DNA of 64,000 bases from positions 162,337-226,336 of the forward strand of contig NZ_WHOA01000197.1 of the NCBI RefSeq assembly GCF_013141715.1, in the 5' to 3' direction. The notes below the pieces were generated by a model. It ran no database searches and was not told the DNA's origin. It saw only the letters and a program-made list of their open reading frames with translations. This DNA is from Paenibacillus phytorum (lineage in GTDB: Bacteria > Bacillota > Bacilli > Paenibacillales > NBRC-103111). Positions 61,501 to 64,000 of this stretch are shown in pieces (position 1 is the first letter of the stretch; the number at the start of each line of letters is the position of its first letter). A program made the translations under genes and the position numbers.

Positions 61501-64000
61501 TACTCGCTAATACGGCCGCGGTACAAGCCGTCGAGCATCGTACGCTGCATTTGACGGGAGCGAACTTTTGGGAGAATGCGACGGCGACGGCGGGCGGCAT
61601 TACGAGCGACAGCAAAGCTTCCGTTTTGCTTAAAGAGGACGCGAATGAGCTGGAAATTTCGGTTTCCGACCCTACGCAAGAAAATGCCGGAAGCATCCGG
61701 ATCGAACTCGACCGGGAGGCGGCGGGGGTCATATCGAATGATCCGCGTATCCGTATCGAGCGGCTGTCTCCGACCGTTCAATTGACTATCGATGCGGCTC
61801 AGTCTTACGGGCAATCGTTTAGCGCCAAATTAAGGCCGATGGACGCAAGCGATCGGGCGGATGTAACGCTGGACAGTCAAAGCGTCGCGATCGGTTTTGC
61901 TGCCGGCGATGTGGCTGAATCGGTTACCAAGCATTTGGTTTTGCCGGCAGCGGGAGCGAACGGAACGGCGATTGACTGGACATCGGGGGACGAAACCGTC
62001 GTCTCCTCGAACGGTTCGGTAACGCGGCCGTCTAATGAACAAGGTGACGTACAGGTAGTCTTGGCGGCGACGATCCGCAAAGGAGAAGCTAGCGCTGAAC
62101 GGACATTTACAGTCGTGGTCAAGAAGGCGGACGCCGCAACCGGGAACGAGCCGCAATCGCCGGTTTGGACGAATGCGGAGCTTACCGTGGACAGCGTGAC
62201 TTCAACGGCGGCCAAGCTGCAGTGGACAGCGGCCGACGATCCGGTCGGAGTTGCCGAATACGCGGTATGGCTGAACGGAGAGCTGCATCAAACCGTGAGC
62301 GGCCAAGTGTACGAATACGCGCTGTCCGGCTTGACGCCGGCAAGTGCCTATACTGTACGCGTTCAAGCAGGCAATGCCGCCGGCTTATGGTCGACGAACG
62401 GACCCGGCTCCTCGTTTACGACCTTGCATAGCGGACCCAAATGGCCGGCCGGCAGCTTGCTTATGGCGTCCGATGTGACGCAAAGCTCGGTGAAGCTGAG
62501 CTGGGATCCCGCAGTGAACGGAACGCCGGTCAGTACTTATGAAGTACGCTGGGATGGAGGCAAACAGACGGTTGGCGGTGATGTATACGTTACCTCTATT
62601 ACCGGATTGACTGCAGGGACCACATACCGGGTTCAGCTGCATGCCATGGACGCTTACGGCCAATGGAGCGAGGACGGCCCACAGCTGTCGGTCAGCACGC
62701 TGCCCTATGTTTGCTCGGACTGCGGCGGAGGCGACGGGGCTGCACCAGTTACGACAGCTTCCGTGTCTCCAGCACAACCTGATGGACAAAATGGTTGGTA
62801 CGTAAATCCGGTAACGCTAACATTGACCGCCACCGATCATGTATCGGGTATGGAGAAGACGGAGTATAGTCTGGATAACGGGACTACGTGGCAGCCTTAT
62901 ACGGCACCCGTGACGTTTGATCAGAGCGGCAATTACGACATACTGTATCGATCGACCGATAAAGCGGGGAATGTTGAACTTGACAACCATGTTAGCTTTA
63001 AATTAAATTTGACTGCCGCAGTCGTTAAGTTGCAAGACAGCAGCGGTAATCCGATAAGCGGTGGAATCGTTACATACTACGATGGCGGATGGAAGGATTT
63101 TGGGGTAACCGACGCTTTTGGATTGATTAGTAAGAACTTGCCTGATAAAGCATACACCTTTAGCATGACATACGAAGGTACATACATGGAAAAGGTGCAG
63201 AATACAGGAGCTAGCCCCATCGTTGTATTCCAGACGGTGAACACGACGGTACAGCTGAAGGACAGTTCGGGGAGCCCGCTCGACGGAGGAACGGTGAAAT
63301 ATTACGCCGGAGGGTGGAAGGACCTGGGGACTACGGTTGGTGGAATGGCAAGCAAGGAATTATTGCCTGGCAACTATACCTTCAGCATGTCTTACTTGGG
63401 CACCTATCAGGAGAAAATACAGAACACGGGTTCGATTGCGACGATTGTATTCCAGACGGTGAACACGACGGTACAGCTGAAGGACAGTTCGGGGAGCCCG
63501 CTCGATGGAGGAACGGTGAAATATTACGCCGGAGGGTGGAAGGACCTGGGGACAACGGTTGGCGGAATGGCAAGCAAGGAATTATTGCCTGGCAACTATA
63601 CCTTCAGCATGTCTTACTTGGGCACCTATCAGGAGAAAGTACAGAACACGAGTTCGATTGCGACGGTTGTATTCCAGACGGTGAACACGACGGTACAGCT
63701 GAAGGACAGTTCGGGGAGCTCACTTGACGGAGGAACGGTGAAATATTACGCCGGAGGGTGGAAGGACCTGGGGACTACAGTTGGCGGAACGGCAAGCAAG
63801 GAATTATTGCCTGGCAACTACACCTTCAGCATGTCTTACTTGGGCACCTATCAGGAAAAAACGCAGAACACAGGTTTGCCTGGGATGGTTGTATTCCAGA
63901 CGGTGAACACGACGGTACAGCTGAAGATCAGCTTGGGGAATCCGCTCGACGGAGGAACGGTGAAATATTACGCCGGAGGGTGGAAGGACCTGGGGATTGC
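58530..64000 (+). CDS. Secreted multidomain family-8 polysaccharide lyase (partial)
   Basis: Open to the window end, at least 1823 residues. Signal peptide 1-26 (ALPASA). Two CBM35-like modules (about 84-218 and 225-368, each with GKGD and YIEYT). The PL8 toroid follows, with WLHRNWYDG near 430, DNPYYWEMGIPMLLND, and catalytic DGSFIQHES ... YNGGYG from about 556, then TRGRVIAKGD. After the beta-sandwich lyase domains come an Ig-like module, two fibronectin III domains (about 1209-1400), an OmpL47-like domain (about 1405-1490) and 74-residue repeats. PL8 enzymes cleave hyaluronan, chondroitin or xanthan. AAGGGGG precedes ATG 58530. Confidence 0.92.
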   Translation, partial: MKRKSLCAMLACLLLLSNLAALPASASSADRFDELRGRWYELLTGGESYNPDDSDIRDKIDYIDRTAKGYYDKILREEPPLPIYEAEDLQAELSSADTHVVFADGRFSNGKGDKVNLNAVGDYIEYTLNVPGAGLYEVLVRVKKASNYGRFQLSVNGQEQSEPQDTYYPSAAPGVVETLNLGSLSAASGESKFRFTITDRNDASSNYQLAIDSIQLIKTPLQGALPARTERAPFLEGEGLAAVMSAGVKRQTANDARLSGGKGDRVTLNKPDDYIEYTITVPAAGTYGVWVRARTLTSGGIIQAEIDGVPQGSPQDHYISTAAGTVVMQALGTRFLEAGTHKLRLKSIGKNDKSTGFGFFVDYVNLVRPGAAVWEDLVYVPGGSDTAINISNSYSRLRSMALAYSTKGSTYYRDNELLKEMTDALGWLHRNWYDGVTPLSDNPYYWEMGIPMLLNDIMVLLYDQLPGSRIADWSNAMYFYIKDPNKYNAGKTVATGANRAWLSQIYILAGILNKDSGIVATGKVLLSDAYKSAEPTSGNGTYSLFKYVSKGDGFYPDGSFIQHESIPYNGGYGLSLLYTVATALYLVNDSEWAIDDPDVDNVYQWIYDSFEPFMHKGGFMDMTRGRVIAKGDTNSHDSGMTLINAMTLLSQSAPSQHKENYKRMIKKWVQEDTYQSYISKTGSIYNAVRVKSLLEDGNVAPADGLMLSKVFPKMDRAVHLRPDFGFGISMHSKRIPNYEFTVGENKRGWFTADGMTYLYNEDHGQFDGNYWPTVDPYRLPGTTVDTQARTDSSGFKKISPLTWAGGTTLGAYGIAGMDYRGFDADGNGEAVEARKSWFMFDDEVVAIGAGINSSEGRTIETIVDNRKLRNDNANVVTVDGSIQPNALTAGPQLLEQVSWVHVTGNTATGSDVGYYFPEPSGVHMLREQRTGTWSTIGNVPLSVNDTQTATYETIWFGHGTNPADSSYAYVILPNRTSDEVGAYASNPAISILANTAAVQAVEHRTLHLTGANFWENATATAGGITSDSKASVLLKEDANELEISVSDPTQENAGSIRIELDREAAGVISNDPRIRIERLSPTVQLTIDAAQSYGQSFSAKLRPMDASDRADVTLDSQSVAIGFAAGDVAESVTKHLVLPAAGANGTAIDWTSGDETVVSSNGSVTRPSNEQGDVQVVLAATIRKGEASAERTFTVVVKKADAATGNEPQSPVWTNAELTVDSVTSTAAKLQWTAADDPVGVAEYAVWLNGELHQTVSGQVYEYALSGLTPASAYTVRVQAGNAAGLWSTNGPGSSFTTLHSGPKWPAGSLLMASDVTQSSVKLSWDPAVNGTPVSTYEVRWDGGKQTVGGDVYVTSITGLTAGTTYRVQLHAMDAYGQWSEDGPQLSVSTLPYVCSDCGGGDGAAPVTTASVSPAQPDGQNGWYVNPVTLTLTATDHVSGMEKTEYSLDNGTTWQPYTAPVTFDQSGNYDILYRSTDKAGNVELDNHVSFKLNLTAAVVKLQDSSGNPISGGIVTYYDGGWKDFGVTDAFGLISKNLPDKAYTFSMTYEGTYMEKVQNTGASPIVVFQTVNTTVQLKDSSGSPLDGGTVKYYAGGWKDLGTTVGGMASKELLPGNYTFSMSYLGTYQEKIQNTGSIATIVFQTVNTTVQLKDSSGSPLDGGTVKYYAGGWKDLGTTVGGMASKELLPGNYTFSMSYLGTYQEKVQNTSSIATVVFQTVNTTVQLKDSSGSSLDGGTVKYYAGGWKDLGTTVGGTASKELLPGNYTFSMSYLGTYQEKTQNTGLPGMVVFQTVNTTVQLKISLGNPLDGGTVKYYAGGWKDLGI
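63012..64000 (+). repeat. 222-bp tandem repeats in the lyase gene
   Basis: The sequence GTACAGCTGAAG recurs at 63249, 63471, 63693 and 63915, exactly 222 bases apart. A diverged first copy begins near 63018, and the array runs off the end. Each unit encodes 74 residues (TTVQLKDSSGSPLDGGTVKY, then YAGGWKDLG, SKELLPGNYTFSMSYLGTYQ), probably small beta-sandwich surface domains. Confidence 0.95.

Noticed and set aside
63314..63727. 137-codon alternative-frame open reading frame in the lyase repeats
   Set aside because: It is a frame made long by the 222-bp repeats inside the real lyase gene.

Overview
The window comes from a low-to-mid GC, spore-forming Firmicute, most probably a Paenibacillus or a close relative (inference). 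The gene order pheS-pheT-zapA-cvpA-mutS2 is that of Bacillales. Spo0E-like and CotF-like genes point to sporulation. Leaders are of T-box and cobalamin-riboswitch type, ribosome binding sites are strong AGGAGG sequences, and TTG/GTG starts are frequent. No database search was possible; assignments rest on motifs and synteny read from the sequence.

Layout. 1-635: divergent drug-efflux pump and MarR regulator. 785-12004: housekeeping block (T-box, pheST, a giant ZapA, CvpA, MutS2), interrupted at about 6.96-9.6 kb by an accessory insert holding a hexanucleotide array, a 17-bp repeat in three copies, a stand-alone IS1595-type zinc-ribbon protein, a CuA-type lipoprotein and a YvlD-like membrane protein. 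12027-16871: envelope-stress unit (sigma-W-type promoter, PspA, DUF350, a 27-aa membrane peptide, a zinc-ribbon protein), an MFS transporter and cysteine synthase. 17055-19691: Lrp regulator with aminotransferase, Spo0E-like protein, lipoprotein. 19735-30059: cobalamin riboswitch controlling corrinoid uptake (btuFCD) and nucleotide-loop assembly (cobT, cobU, cbiB, cobS, then cobD, cobQ, adenosyltransferase). 30056-36268: RluA, an ArsC-like protein, a site-2 protease, an aminotransferase and two adjacent DGQHR-domain (DndB-like) genes. 36388-37577: a second palindrome array, two CotF-like coat genes and a fossil of an amylase gene. 37922-42981: a double GT-C glycosyltransferase, FMN reductase and 5'-3' exonuclease. 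43033-43525: a group II intron fragment and a broken ORF. 43770-64000: a carbohydrate locus.

The carbohydrate locus combines a CUT1-type ABC importer, an AraC sensor-regulator, a dehydrogenase, an AGE epimerase, NagB, a FAD oxidoreductase, a GntR regulator fused to a solute-binding domain, and a very large secreted family-8 polysaccharide lyase that runs off the end. It looks built for uptake and breakdown of amino-sugar polysaccharide fragments such as glycosaminoglycans (inference). Three of its enzymes, nagA, nanE and a ROK kinase, are broken by internal deletions and a frameshift, so the catabolic branch encoded here is decaying.

The most unusual signals are two roughly 182-bp intergenic elements 10 kb apart. 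Each carries four 17-bp palindromes GTTGYA-N5-TRCAAC with nearly identical 51/52-62-52 spacing, which is close to whole helical turns. Others worth attention are the 530-aa ZapA, the DGQHR gene pair without other dnd genes, the GntR/solute-binding fusion and the GT-C/discoidin/PMT fusion.
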